A stretch of DNA of 64,000 nucleotides, taken from assembly GCA_033557465.1 (NCBI GenBank), contig CM066033.1:231944109-232008108 (forward strand). Direction: 5' to 3'. The DNA comes from Ichthyophis bannanicus. Taxonomy: Eukaryota; Chordata; Amphibia; Gymnophiona; Ichthyophiidae. The stretch's first letter is position 1; each line of letters starts with the position of its first letter. The translations under genes and the position numbers were made by a program. Below, one piece after another: positions 32,152-43,869 of the stretch. The notes under the pieces were generated by a model that made no database searches, was not told where the DNA came from, and was given only the letters and a program-made list of their open reading frames with translations.

Positions 32152-33838
32152 ATTGATTTAGCGTGGTATGTCCCATGAAAATCAAAGGAGGGAGGCTGGC
32201 AAAGTGAGCCCCTGCACCAAAGATGAAGCTCAAACAAATTCATCAATCCTCTTAGAGTTTGTCCCATGGAAGCATGTTTCATCAAGCCTCCATTCCTGTT
32301 GAACCCCTCATTTTACAAGCTTTTATAAGCTGTTTCCTGACCATACCCATTTTTATCCTGCTGTTTTCTAGTTCCTGATCAACAAGATATGGTTCTATTC
32401 AATGTCTTTTTTTCTAGTTCCTGTCCAATGCCTGACTCCATGTTACTATCTCTGGGCATTATTCTCCAGTTATTCTGCCAGTGAGGGACATGAATACCCC
32501 CTTGCCACGGTGATTCCTGATATATACTTTGAGCAAGAAATATTAAATAGTTGCTCTACAGTCAAAAACTAATGAGGAACTTGTAGCCAGTATATATGAT
32601 ATGTGCTTTAAAATACTTTTTAGGAACAGAGGGTACATGAGGACTCGTGCTTCACATAGAACAGGAAATATTACCATTTGCTAACAGAAGCACAAAACCT
32701 GGACTGAATTTGTAATGCTGAATGAAATTTCTATTTTTCTCCTTAAAATGGTGAGACAAAACATAAAGCAGGGAAAAGCATTGTAGATAACGCCTAAATT
32801 CAGACTTCATCTAATAACAGAAAGTAAGATTTTTTAGTGATATTTTAGCAAAAAGCTATGTAAAATGTTGGTTGATGTTGTTTCACATAAGCGTGCCCTC
32901 TGAATAAAATGCTTTGCATGCCCCAGTTCTCCTGTGGACTGAAGGTGATTTGTCTCTAGTCTCCCAATTATGAACAACTTAATTATCTGCTAATTGCATT
33001 TGCCTTCTAGAATGTCCCCAGGTTAGAGTAGCATTGCTTTTTTTATTTTTTTGTTCATTGGGCCATGAAGGCATGTAGCTCAGTGGCTCATCTTTTTTGA
33101 TATCTTTAGAACAGAGGATTCTTTCTCAGGACTAATCCTGAAAAAAAATCTATGTTAAAATGATAAATGATAATGATAAAGATAACAACATATAAAATGC
33201 ACAATGGCTGAGGCTCAGATTCCAATGCATCAAACAATACCGTCATCATGAAAGATTTCCTATTACATCAGATAAGTAAATAGATCGAGGGAGAAATAAC
33301 TTTTAAATCAATATCTTTAAAAAGATTTTATCATTTTTACTACAGTTCAACTGGTGGACCCTGATAATAACCTGATAACCAGTTCATCACTTTACAGAAA
33401 ATGCAGCCAAGCTGAAAATCTCCTGCTGACTGCTTAGCCGAGACTGGGGAAAGGACTGGACGGGTTGTGGTGGAATGTGCGTGATGACTGCATATGGTGG
33501 TTAGCGTGGGTCTCACTGACACATGTTCATCGTCAATGTCGCAGCTAGCATGGGTGAACTCGCTGCCACTTCAATGGGGAGCAGTAGCTACACTTGCAGT
33601 ACATACGGCAATTGTATTAGTGCAGGGATGGTGCTGCACTCATCCTAACTCCATGGGGGCATGCTCTGCATGCCCCCATTCATTAGCATGGGTCTGGCAC
33701 CACCCTTCCGCTAACATTTGGGGTTAATGCATGATAAACTATTGCATTTTAGCAAACATGCCCCTTTTATGCACAAAAATGGCTTATAAAATGTCCACTT
33801 AAATCTTAAAAACGAGATACATTTTACAATGAATTTTC
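32152..33838. other. Unassigned; possibly single-copy, one short palindrome
   Basis: No gene or clear repeat family from 32152 to about 33600. The stretch 32570-33030 is AT-rich, complex sequence with homeodomain-like TAATTA and TAATTG words (near 32980-33000). A perfect 12-bp inverted repeat (atgggggcatgc / gcatgcccccat, loop tct) lies at 33653-33679 within repeat-like sequence that ends gcaaacatgccccttt near 33770. Confidence 0.4.
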
Positions 33839-34793
33839 TGGGTTTTTTTTTTTTTTTTTTTATTTAAGATTTTTAGTCAAATTACAATAACCGAAAAAAA
33901 TAGGTCAATCAAGCAATGCAACAAGGGATATAATAATAACTCTTACATCATATGAAAGGAAAATATCATGATAAAGTCCACATCATGGAGCCAACTGTAC
34001 TTAATATCAAAAGTAATAGAAACAAAGAAGAAAAAAGGGACATAATGCCCCAATTTAGGAGGCCAACTAATTAATCACTGGTCCGCTCTAAACACTTGTT
34101 TTTATCAGTCACAAATCTTTCCAGGTGGAGCACATCAGTAAATACATATGAGGCATCACCAAAACCAATAATGCATTTACAGGGAAAACGAAGGAAAAAG
34201 GAAGCACCCAGGGCCAAGACCTGAGGCTTCAATTTTAAAAATTGTCTCCTACGTAATTGGGTGCTACGTGCAACGTCGGGGAAGATATTGACTCGCTGGC
34301 CACAAAATTTAGTCATTTTCACCTTAAAAAAAGCACGAAGAATACGTTGCTTAACCTCGATCGAGGGAAAAGTGACTAATAAAGTGGCCCGCGTGTTGAT
34401 ATTATCCTGCGAATCCTCTAAAAAGGCTGTGAGATTATCCAATGGAGCGACTATCTCATCAAGTTGACCCTCTACAGTATTAACTTGCTTAACTGATGGG
34501 GGAATATAATATATAGAGGAAATTTGTATGACATCTGATATGGCCAAAACCTCTTTCATAAATTTGTCTAAGAAAATTCTATGTGAAAGCAATGGTGAAT
34601 AGGGAAAATTAAGGAAACGCAAATTACAAGATCTAAAGGAATTCTCCAAGGCGTTTTTTCTCAAGAAGCTACTGCAGCAATGCGGCAGCTCGATGAGAAA
34701 ATAACTACTGTTGATTTGGCTGTCACGGTATTGGAATCCCAGGTTCTCCCCTTACATGCCTCAAGTGTTTCCGGGATTAAGGACTCGTTGATA
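33839..34793 (-). mobile_element. ORF1-only L1-type retroposed insertion with 5' inversion
   Basis: Read on the minus strand: an L1-type ORF1, a ~210-base 3' UTR, an AATAAA signal and a poly(A) tail of about 19 (T-run at 33842-33860 on plus). The whole is flanked by perfect 15-bp duplications ttacaatgaattttc at 33824-33838 and 34794-34808. The 5' part (34665-34793) is inverted: its coiled-coil coding sense (EATAAMRQLDEKITTVDL) is on the plus strand, as in twin priming. ORF2 is absent. Confidence 0.85.
34071..34664 (-). pseudogene. L1-type LINE ORF1 protein (RNA-binding), 5'-rearranged
   Basis: A 198-codon open frame. It begins in the coiled-coil/RRM junction (LENSFRSCNLRFLNFP, the L1 ORF1p LE-R-R-NLR-x-G-P motif), continues with RRM strands (FLDKFMKEVL, ATLLVTFPSIEVKQRIL) and ends with the C-terminal domain motif (QRVNIFPDVARSTQLRRRQF, FFLRFPCKCII). 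ORF1p is the trimeric nucleic-acid chaperone of L1-type elements. The N-terminal coiled coil is present only in inverted orientation next door, so the gene is broken at 34664/34665. Confidence 0.85.
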
Positions 34794-34808
34794 TTACAAT
34801 GAATTTTC

Positions 34809-35039
34809 ATGTAAAGATCAAATGACCATTATAGAAATGGAATCAATATTCGCAAGATTTGTTTTTACGCTTGGATCAATTTATGTAAAAAAAGCAGTAT
34901 TGATGTGCCCTTTTCAAAATCTAATACCACAAAAACACAAATGTTAATCCATGTTATTTGTTTCAATGAGCCAACAAGGGGGACATTTTGACACTGATAG
35001 TGATCTCGGAAATGTTTAAATATTTATTTTCAAAAGTGA
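34809..35039. other. Unassigned
   Basis: AT-rich spacer between the L1 ORF1-only insertion and an L2 fragment. Confidence 0.35.
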
Positions 35040-35331
35040 TAGAAACTTTTGAGCAATGATGTTAGCAGTGTTGTAAATTCTTCCCAAGTAGCCCCCACAG
35101 TGTGGGAGTTCCTGGGCAGAAAGGGGGCTCGCACAGTGACGGTAACTGGATGTGTGTGGAGAAGGAGAGGAAGGACTCAAAGATAACCCCAAGGTTGTGA
35201 GCTGAGGAAACGGGTAGAAGTATAGTATTTGCCACAGAGATAGACGAAGGAGGAAAGGGGGGAGTTAGGTCTAAACAGAAATGAATCTTGTTACAGTATA
35301 TATGATGGGTAACTAGGAGAGCTGTGGGCAA
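35040..35331 (-). pseudogene. L2 LINE fragment (RT C-terminal region)
   Basis: The minus frame 35331-35062 reads YCNKIHFCLD and VANTILLPVSSAHNLGVIF then LSFSTHIQ, matching the L2 post-catalytic block (LGVxxDxxLSFxxHI). Truncated on both sides. Confidence 0.7.
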
Positions 35332-35369
35332 GACAGGATTCCACCCTGCACTTCAAGGGCTTCTAACAG

Positions 35370-38300
35370 ATAATCATCTACTGGTTACCATATCTTTTTA
35401 ACTCTCACAATCATATGTTCAGTAGCAAACCATTCCATTTTACAAAGCAGGCATGTTGAATTCCACCAATATTGGAAACATAATAAATTGACACTCTTCC
35501 AATTTTGGAGCACCATTTTCAATGCTACAATTAAGTAGCAGTCCAAAATTTCCTGTCACGGCTTATCCAGATCCCTCAGACATAAAGATTTAAATATAAT
35601 TATCCCTAAGGAAAGAAGATTATTCACTTCTAGTAGGACTAGAAGTGTTTACCATTTATACACTCAAATATCATATCGGGCAAAGTTCCTATCTCCTTCT
35701 CAAAATGCCACCAAATGTTTGTATTCTGTATACCAGCTCTCCAGAGTATCCAGGGAGTCCAATACTCACAGTGGGTGAAATAAAAACACAGATTGAAGTA
35801 GGTTTACAAGGGAGAAGATGATCCGACCATTTTATTCCATTAAGACTCCAGTTTATATCCTCCTCCCTAAGGCCAGTGTCCATTAACCATCCATTTATCA
35901 ACCTTGCCGAGCAGGATATAGATGAAGCACCATCTCCGATAAATAGAGGGGGCAAGATGTCCATCCTCCATAAACCTCAAGAACAAGACCATGTAAGGGT
36001 TCCTCTTGCCTGTGACCAATTATAGGCGATCCCAAGCCACTTAAAGAAGTGTGTTATCTGAAGATCAAAATGGGTTCTAACCTCCTGAAAACTAATAAAC
36101 TTATTCTGTTCATCAGTTGTCCAGCTCATATTCCTTTACTTTGCCAAAGGGGACAAGAGATCATCTTACAGTTAACCTTACAAGCAGGGTTATAACATAA
36201 AAGTGCTTGAAGTTGGACTTCAAACATTTGGTCAAAAAAAGATAACAGCATGAGCAGCGTTGTAGTCTCTAAGTTGTAGTCTCTAAGGGGCATAGGTAAC
36301 TGAAGCCAGGAAAGAGAGAAAGGGAAACAGGATCCATCAATACCTGCTCAATTTTATATCAGTTCAGAATATATAAGTCCACAGGGCAAGCTAACCAGTT
36401 AACACTGTATCACTCCAAAAAAGTCTTATGATGCAATATAAAATCTGGGAACTCAAGACTCCCCCTCTCCCTGTCTTTGGGGCTTTAAGTGTCTTCAAAA
36501 CTATTTTAGCTTTGTTACTTTTCCAAAGGAAAGGGATCAGCATACGATCTAATTTCTTAAAAAAATTACTCTGGCACATGCTTGGGAGCATAGTAAAAGT
36601 TACTTTGCAGAAGCAGCAGAGACATTTTATTTACTTCCAAATGTCCCCACCAAGAAAGAAACAGAAGACGCCATTTTTCAGTAGCAGTAGATACCTACTG
36701 TATAATTTTATCCATATTAATTTGGAAGATCTGCTCTGGATCCTTATTAAAAAAAAAGATTGCCAAATATTTGAGCTCAAAAGGTGTCCAACAAAAAACA
36801 AACTGACTAACCTCATATTGTATATATCCTATATTCATGGGCATAGCTTCCAGGTTTTCCCAGTTAATCTTATATCCAAAAAATTTGGAGAACTCCTGTA
36901 AGGATTTTTTTAGGCTTTTCTAGAAATAGATCATCCAAATACACCTCAATTTTACATGCAAACCCCTACATTGGATACCTTTTAATTCTCAAATCTTTCC
37001 TAATAGCAATCGAAAGGAGTTCAAGAGCAAGGTCACAGTAGGGGAGAAAGAGGACTTCCTTGTTGGGTTCCCCTAGACAATGGAAAAGAGTCAGAGTACA
37101 TTATATACCATCAAGTGAAAGCAGGGTCCCTGTACGTATAAGCCCTTGAGCATATCAATAAAAGAAGGCCCACAACCAGATCATTCTAAAACCCACAGTA
37201 AATACCTCCACTCAATGTGGTCAAAAGCTTTCTCTGCATTTTAAGGAAGCAGCTAGAATAGCCTCCTCCTGACTCTTCATAATAGCTATTAGATTGTGAA
37301 ACAGTCTAGCATTATTATATAGGTAATGGGCATTTAAAAAGTCCTCTTGTTCTGGCTGAATAAGGATATCCTTCACTTTTTGAAGATGGTGAGCTAATAA
37401 TTTTGCAAATACTTTATAATCCACATTGAGTAGAGATATGGGTCGATAATTGCTAACCTGAAGGGGTAACTCCCTAGTTTGGGCCAATCTGCTTGACACT
37501 GCTAGACCTCCAGCAGCTGAGTGGAAAAAAGATTTTTGAACCATTGATACAATTCAATGATATACCCATCGGGTATGTGAGCCTTACCTTATGCCAGTGA
37601 ATCCATTGCAGTTATCGCTTCTTTAAGTGTGAGGGGGGCATCTAAAGCTTTCATCTGTGAATCCGAGCATACAGGATGTTGTAAGCCCTCAACAGGAAAA
37701 ATTTCCGACACAATTACATCAGTCGCTTCAGACTGGCTATATCAATTTATGCAAATCTGCCCTTGCAGATATGTAACTTCAATAATTCTTTATATATTAT
37801 GGTTTCCTTTTGGATATTGAGCTAACAAATGACTAACTCAATTCCCTTCTACATAAAACACTGCCCTACTTTCAAAGTAGGCTGTTCCAGCCTGTTGATT
37901 CATGAGTTTGTTCATACAACGTCTCCTGCAGTTGTAAAATAATTTGGTCACCTGAAGCAATATGTTTATTCTCAAGCTCACGAATGGCAGCTTTCAAATA
38001 TTTAATTTGTTTTCTCCATTGCTTTTTCTTTCAAGCCACATGATTAATAATCTCCCCTCTGAGTGTTACATTGTATGCCTCCCAAACAATCTCTGGAGAG
38101 GTCCCCGCCAATGCATTTCTCTGAAAGACATCATCGGTGAATTTTGAAACTTTGTCAATAAATTCTGGATCTTCTAAAACCATCTTATTAAGCCACCACA
38201 ATGATGGCTTCCCCCTCAGGTCTATACCCACCACAGCTTGGCCTGATTATAGAGAGAGGGCTCATTATAACTGGCTCCATTGTAGGCATCAAATCAGAAG

Positions 38301-38910
38301 ATACCAAAATATAATTGATGTATGTGTAAGAATGATGTAGGGCTGAAAAAAGGTATAATCCTCCGCTGTAGGATTATGAAGCCACCGAGGATCTACAAGT
38401 CATCAAGTTCTGAAGTGCTCCTAATGTTTTAGTCTTCACCAGCCTACAAGAAGACACAATGTCTAATAGCAAGCCTAATGGTTGATTAAAATCACCCCCT
38501 ATTACCAAGGGGACATCAGTATATTACAACAAAAGATGGGAAAGATTCTCCACAAACTCTAGAGAGTCAGTTTTGGGAGCATAAACATTTACATACTTTG
38601 TCCCATTTATCAACCCCACAGTTAGGATACAATGGCCTTTAGTATCCATTGCTTGCTGAAGAATGTGACAGAATGAAGCCATTTAGCAAAAAGTATAGAT
38701 GCTGTTTTTTAATGAGAAAATAAATGATTATCTAGCCATGGAGTGCTAGGTTTCTGACATTCAGTACTGGGCAATTTTTGGGTTTCTTGTAGCATCACCA
38801 ACTGGGTTTTTTCTTTCTTTTTTGAGAGAGCTGAAAACTTTATTATGCTTGACCAGGTGGTTCAGCTCATTTACATTCCATGATAACAACTTAAGCCTAC
38901 CCATTGTGAT
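35370..38910 (-). pseudogene. Decayed L1-type LINE ORF2 (endonuclease and reverse transcriptase)
   Basis: On the minus strand, from right to left: an endonuclease start (RLKLLSWNVNELNHLVK, near 38900-38850), EN-RT linker (38234-38031: WWLNKMVLEDPEFI), RT motif NYRPISLLNVDYKVFAKLLAHHLQ (37460-37390), C-terminal FLWKSNKAKI (36550-36500), and a tail with WQTLL and LQNWKSVN relics to about 35370. The order and 3.5-kb size fit a full ORF2 of an L1/Tx1-type element. Many stops and frameshifts. Its own ORF1 is not seen; the ORF1 at 34071-34664 is a separate insertion on the wrong side. Confidence 0.8.
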
Positions 38911-39121
38911 TGTGTACAATTAACCCCATTCTTCCTTCCATTGGTCTCCCATGTAACCTGAAATCAGAGTCCCGATTGTTGCATAAACTTAAACAACAAG
39001 CACTTTTACAAAAAAACAAATCCAATCTAGACCTACACCAAAAATCTTCTTGGGTCCTCCAGATAGCACAGCATAGCTGAGCTCATAATTCTAAATACAC
39101 TCCATAACCCTTAACCCCCAG

Positions 39122-39412
39122 CCTCACATTTACTTTATTTATTTAACTAGGCTTATATACTGCTTTTCTACAAGTCAAAGCGATGCACATTCAGGTACTG
39201 TATTTATTTCCCTTCTCCCCAAAGGACTCATAATCTATGCTTTTGCACCTGAGGCAATGGAGGAAGAAGTGGCTTGCCCAATGCCACAAGAAGTACCTGT
39301 GGGACTAGATACCCAGTCCAAGGTTGCTGTCCTCTAGTAGGATTTGAACCCATGGCCCTCCAGCTTGAGGTAACTTGCCCCAACCACTAGGCCACTCCTC
39401 CCTATATTACTG
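39122..39412 (-). mobile_element. tRNA-derived SINE with L2-like tail
   Basis: Minus-strand head GGAGTGGCCTAGTGGTTGG (A box) and GGTTCAAATCC (B box) at tRNA spacing, then the SINE body (ttgggcaagcc, aatgcctcaggtgcaaaag, tagattatgagtccttt) and an end with gcagtatataagcctag and aaataaataaa like the L2 tail, implying mobilisation by L2. Confidence 0.8.
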
Positions 39413-39548
39413 GCCTCACCCATTCCCCATATGAAATGCCCACCAACCAACACACATCCAATTCTGCCAGCACTCAGACACTACATTGCCATTATTTATT
39501 TATTCTTTTATACCGCATTTCCTAGGATCAATGCGGTTTACAGAGAAT

Positions 39549-39786
39549 TGGAAGGCCTCGGGTCCGCGTCCCCGTGGCCGCCGCTAACCGGGGGGGGCGG
39601 CAGGCTGCCCTCCCCCTCGGGATTCGGCGGCGCGCGGGCACAGAGAAGGCCGCGCTGTCTGGCGGTCTCATTGGCTCCCGCGGGTTTTTCAAGCGTGCGG
39701 GAGCCAATGGGAGTCCGAGGTCTGCGGGCCGCGGAGGGGGGGGAATGCGGGGACCCGGCGCTGCTCCAGTCTCTCGGTTGTTGAGG
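39549..39786 (+). repeat. Ngaro-type split direct repeat A1
   Basis: Starts tggaaggcctcgggtccgcg and ends cggttgttgagg; repeated as A2 at 40927-41162 with few differences. Includes an inner inverted repeat (cattggctcccgcg / cgcgggagccaatg-like) near 39670-39710. Confidence 0.8.
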
Positions 39787-39871
39787 AGATACAACGGATT
39801 GGGAGATGGCGGTCGCGGGCTTTCCGGAGCTATGTGCGCCCGTAGGACCTGGGGGGGGGGAGGGTTACTAA

Positions 39872-40519
39872 CTGTTGTGTTGTTCTTTCTTTGCAGATAC
39901 AGGCAGAGGATCGTGTTGCTGTTGGGTGATTGGCCACTCCTTTGTGTGCTGGGCTGGTCGGCGAGCAGCGACACGGCCAATCGGGTCGGATTTGGGACTT
40001 ACTGAGCTCGAGGTGACCGTCTCATGGCTGGGCGAGCGCGGACTCTGGTGGATCCAGTTTTTGCCTTTGCTGCGGCATCACCAGCGTTCCAGAGGGGCAC
40101 CGGACATTTTGCTAATACATTTGGGTGGCAACGATTTAGTGTCCTGGACTTGTCGACAGTTGATTCGGGCTGTCAAAAAGGACTTGGGGGTGGTGTTCGG
40201 GATGTTTCCGGGAGTGTTATTGCTGTGGTCTGATATCATTCCAAGGCCATCCTGTTGGGTTCAACGGCGGTGGTCACGGGGTGTGACAAAGATTAACCGT
40301 CAAATTGGCAGATGGGTGGGTGAGCAAGGGGGCGTGCAAATTTTGCACCCTTGGGTTGACGTGGAGTGCTCGGGCCTGTATAGGCCAGACGGCGTGCACT
40401 TGTCCCCGATAGGGTTAGATTTACTTCTCAACGATTGGCAGGAGGCCTTGGAAGGTATTAGGTTCAGGGTGCGGGCTGGTCGCAGCTTACCTTTGGGGGG
40501 CGGCTCCGGTCGTGGCTGA
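39872..40519 (+). CDS. SGNH (GDSL-type) hydrolase domain of a Ngaro-type element
   Basis: About 210 codons with all SGNH landmarks in order: a nucleophile block WVIGHSFV (Ser in GHS, replacing GDS), ILLIHLGGNDLV (the GxND block, oxyanion Asn), and DGVHLSPIG near the end (catalytic Asp and His). Esterase/lipase-like hydrolases of this fold are known as accessory domains in vertebrate Ngaro retroelements; their substrate is not established. No ATG begins the frame. Just upstream are a perfect TACTAAC (39866-39872), a pyrimidine tract and TTTGCAG (ending 39896), so the domain is probably entered by splicing. Stop TGA at 40517-40519. The frame is intact from the splice site on. Confidence 0.75.
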   Translation: MLCCSFFADTGRGSCCCWVIGHSFVCWAGRRAATRPIGSDLGLTELEVTVSWLGERGLWWIQFLPLLRHHQRSRGAPDILLIHLGGNDLVSWTCRQLIRAVKKDLGVVFGMFPGVLLLWSDIIPRPSCWVQRRWSRGVTKINRQIGRWVGEQGGVQILHPWVDVECSGLYRPDGVHLSPIGLDLLLNDWQEALEGIRFRVRAGRSLPLGGGSGRG

Positions 40520-40532
40520 CCGGAGCTGGTGG

Positions 40533-40926
40533 CGGGATCCCAGAGGTTTCCGGGGTCCGGAGCCGGAGGCAAGCAGGAGGGCGGGGGTGGGGTACCCCCG
40601 ACCCGGTTAATCCCTCAGGTTTTTGCTAATAATATGGCGAAGCCGGAAGAGGGAGGGCGTGGAAAATTATTGGGCCTGTGCCCGGGGGAAGCGGAAGCAG
40701 CGTCACCTTGCTAATAACATGGCGAGTGATGGCTCGCTCTGCTGGGGGGGGGGGGAGTTATAATGTTTGGATTTGTATTAATTGGTTTGTTAAAAGGTTA
40801 TTAAAGCTGCGACCAGTGTTGAAATCCAATAATGTTGTTGTGTGATTGCTAACATCTATCGGTAGAGTAAATGGAAGGGGGGGGTGATGAGGGGCGGAGG
40901 GTGACGTGTCCGCCTTACCCGGTTAT
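40533..40926 (+). repeat. Ngaro-type split direct repeat B1
   Basis: Starts cgggatccc and ends gccttacccggttat; repeated at 41258-41654 with very few differences (a G-run length change near 40744 and scattered substitutions). Contains gttattaaagctgcgacc, where the ATTAAA may serve as a poly(A) signal. Confidence 0.8.
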
Positions 40927-41162
40927 TGGAAGGCCTTGGGTCCGCGTCCCCGTGGCTGCCGCTAACTGGGGGGCGGCAGGCTGCCCTCCCCCTCGGGATT
41001 CGGTGGCGCGCGGGCACAGAGAAGGCCGCGCTGTCCGGCGGTCTCATTGGCTCCCGCGGGTTTTTCAAGCGCGCGGGAGCCAATGGGAGTCCGAGGTCTG
41101 CGGGCCACGGAGGGGGGGGAATGCGGGGACCCGGCGCTGCTCCAGTCTCTCAGTTGTTGAGG
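40927..41162 (+). repeat. Ngaro-type split direct repeat A2
   Basis: Second copy of A1, directly abutting B1 (the B1-A2 junction that would restore a circular-form template). Starts tggaaggccttgggtccgcg. Confidence 0.8.
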
Positions 41163-41257
41163 CTGGAGGCGCCGGACGTCCCACCCACCCACCCTTTATA
41201 TGGACGCGCGGGGGTGTGGGGGGTATGGGTTGTTGCAGCTTGGGGGGGGGGGATTTC

Positions 41258-41654
41258 CGGGATCCCGGAGGTTTCCGGGGTCCAGAGCCGGAGGCAAGCA
41301 GGAGGGCGGGGGTGGGGTACCCCCGACCCGGTTAATCCCTCAGGTTTTTGCTAATAATATGGCGAAGCCGGAAGAGGGAGGGCGTGGAAAATTATTGGGC
41401 CTGTGCCCGGGGGAAGCGGAAGCAGCGTCACCTTGCTAATAACAAGGCGGGTGATGGCTCGCTCTGCTGGGGGGGGGGGGGGAGTTATAATGTTTGTATT
41501 TGTATTAATTGGTTTGTTAAAAGGTTATTAAAGCTGCGACCAGTGTTGAAATCCAATAATGTTGTTGTGTGATTGCTAACATCTATCGGTAGAGTAAATG
41601 GAAGGGGGGGGGTGATGAGGGGCGGAGGGTGACGTGTCCGCCTTACCCGGTTAT
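41258..41654 (+). repeat. Ngaro-type split direct repeat B2
   Basis: Second copy of B1, ending gccttacccggttat before L2 sequence resumes (caaacttcaaccatcatgg). A 95-bp spacer (41163-41257) with a CTTTATATGG TATA-like word separates it from A2. Confidence 0.8.
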
Positions 41655-41739
41655 CAAACTTCAACCATCATGGAACAGTTTTACAAGAGCTAGATTACTT
41701 AAACATATTAGGTAAAACAGAGAACAAGGTAACTATTTA

Positions 41740-43868
41740 CATAATAGAGAGGTTGTACAACCTATTTGATTCACCAAAGAAGTGGCTGCACAAATAAAGG
41801 CAAAAAACAAAGCTTTCACAAAATTTAGAAGTTCACAAACAGAGGAACACGGAAAAGAATACAGGATCAAACTAAAAGAGGCAAAAAGACAAATAAGGAT
41901 AGCAAAATCAAAGGCAGAAGAAAAGATGGCTAAAGATATGAAGAGTAGCGAGACAACTTTTTTCAGGTATATTCGGGAGAGGAGGAAAATGAGAGCTAGA
42001 ATTGCAGGACTCAGAAGTGCTGAGAATGGATTTGTGGAAAGTGACATTGAAAAAGCGAAAATGCTAAACAAATATTTCTATGTTGTTTTTACTAAAGAAA
42101 ATCCTGGAGAAGGACCACCTGTGATTGACAAATATACAAATGGGAATGGAGTAGATACCACACCATTCACAGAAGATGATGTGATAGAGCAGCTTGCAAA
42201 ACTGAAAGTGGCCAAGGCCATGGTACCAGATGGGATACATCCCAGGATACTGAAAGAGCTTGGAGAGGTTCTTGCAGGGCCATTAAAGGATGTTTTTACT
42301 AGATCCTTGGAGACAGGAGAAGTTCCACAGGACTGGAGAAAGGCTGATATGGTACCTCTTCACAAAAGTGGCAGTAGGGAAGAAATGACAAACTACAGGC
42401 CAGTAAGCCTTACCTCGGTGGTGGGAAAAGTAATGGAGGTGCTCGTGAAAGAGCGAATAGTGGACTTCTCGAAACTAACAGGTTGCATGATCTGAGACAA
42501 CATGGTTTTATCAAAGGACAATCATGCCAAGCAAATCTGATTGAGTTCTTTGACTGGGTGACCAGATAACTAGATCAAGGGCATGCAATGGATGTGATCT
42601 ACCTAGATTTCAGCAAAGCCTTTGATACTGTTCCTCATAGGAGACTTATCAATAAACTCAACAGCTTGGGGATAGGCCTCAAGGTGGTGAACTGGATCAG
42701 AAATTTGTTGACTGATAGGTGACAGAAGGTGATGGTAAATGGAACTTACCTGGATGAAAGGAAGGTGATTAGTGGTGTGTCCCAGGGTTCGGTCTTGGGA
42801 CCGGTACTGTTTAATGTATTTGTGAGTGATTATTGCTGAAGGACTGTGAATGGAAAAGTCTGTCTTTTTGCAGATGACACAAACATTTGCAACAGAGTGG
42901 ACTCTCTTGAGGGAGTGGATAACACGATGAAAGATCTACAAAAGCTGGAAGAATAGTCTAATGCTTGGCAGTTACGATTTAATGTGAAGAAGTGCACTGT
43001 GATGCACTTGGGAAGCAGAAATCCAAGGGAATTGTATGCAATAGGGGGCGAGAGGTTGGTGTGCATGGACCAGGAGAAGAATCTCGGAGTGATTTATTTC
43101 TGAGGATCTCAAGATGGCAAAACAGTGTGACAAGGTGGTGGCAAAAGCCAGAAGGATGCTGGGTTGCATACAGAGAAGAATTACCAACAGAAAGGAAGAG
43201 GTACTAATGCCACTATGCAAGTCGCTGGTGAGGCCTCACTTGAAATATTGTCTTCAGTTTTGGAGACCACATCTTGCACAGGACGTAAAAAGGCTGGAAA
43301 CAGTTCAGAGGAAGGCAACCAAAATGATTTGGAGCCTGCATCAGAAGACTTTGAGAAGAGACTTGAAGACCTAAATATGTACACTCTGGAGGAGAGGAGG
43401 GGCGGGGAGATATGATTCAGACCTTTAAAAATTTAGAGTATTAATGAACAAATATACCTCTTCCAAAGACGGGAAGCTTTAAAACTAGAGGGCATAACAT
43501 GAAGCTGCAAGGGGGTAAACTGAAAGGCAATGTCAGGAAAATACTTTTTCACTGAAAGGATGGTGGATGTTTGGAATGCCTTCCCGATGGAAGTGGTGGA
43601 GGCAAATACAATGATAGAATTTAAAATGGCATGGGACAGACACAGTGGATCCCTTTTATAGCAACAGGATAAAATCAAAATAAACATAACTATCTCTTAT
43701 ATCTCAGTAAATAAGGGTGACCTACACAGAGCAGTGGGTACACCCCTAAACAAAGGCATGGGGAAGGGTGACCTACATGGAGCGGCAGGTGCACTACTCT
43801 TGCTGCCTTGCTGGGCAGATTAGATGGACCATACTGGTCTTTATCTGGCATCATATACTATGTTACTA
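41740..43868 (+). pseudogene. CR1 LINE copy a (ORF2 RT to 3' end)
   Basis: The frame 41782-42495 is open through the CR1 N-terminal RT region: KLKEAKRQIRIAK, RSAENGFVESDIEKA, LNKYFYVVFTKEN, KLKVAKAMVPDGIHPRILKEL and NYRPVSLTSVVGKVME. After a frameshift near 42490, DFSKAFDTVPHRRL, VSQGSVLGPVLFNVF and a FADDT catalytic box (about 42860) follow, then the C-terminal SLVRPHLKYCLQFWRPHL block and a 3' UTR ending tatactatgttactac. Single stops and frameshifts inactivate it. 5'-truncated and inserted in the minus-strand L2. Confidence 0.9.
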
Positions 43869-43869
43869 C

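Larger units (their letters stand above)
39549..41654 (+). mobile_element. Non-autonomous Ngaro-type (tyrosine-recombinase) element with split direct repeats
   Basis: Layout A1 (39549-39786), internal region, B1 (40533-40926), A2 (40927-41162), 95-bp spacer, B2 (41258-41654). A1 matches A2 and B1 matches B2 almost throughout, the split-direct-repeat design of Ngaro-group DIRS retroelements, which integrate through a tyrosine recombinase and leave no target duplication (none is seen). The only internal ORF is an SGNH hydrolase, a known accessory gene of vertebrate Ngaro elements. gag, RT/RNase H and recombinase are missing. Very GC-rich. Confidence 0.8.

Noticed and set aside
39431..39784. Frames over the A repeats of the Ngaro-type element (also 40856-41439)
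   Set aside because: Overlapping frames on both strands in GC-rich repeats, without motifs; explained by composition.
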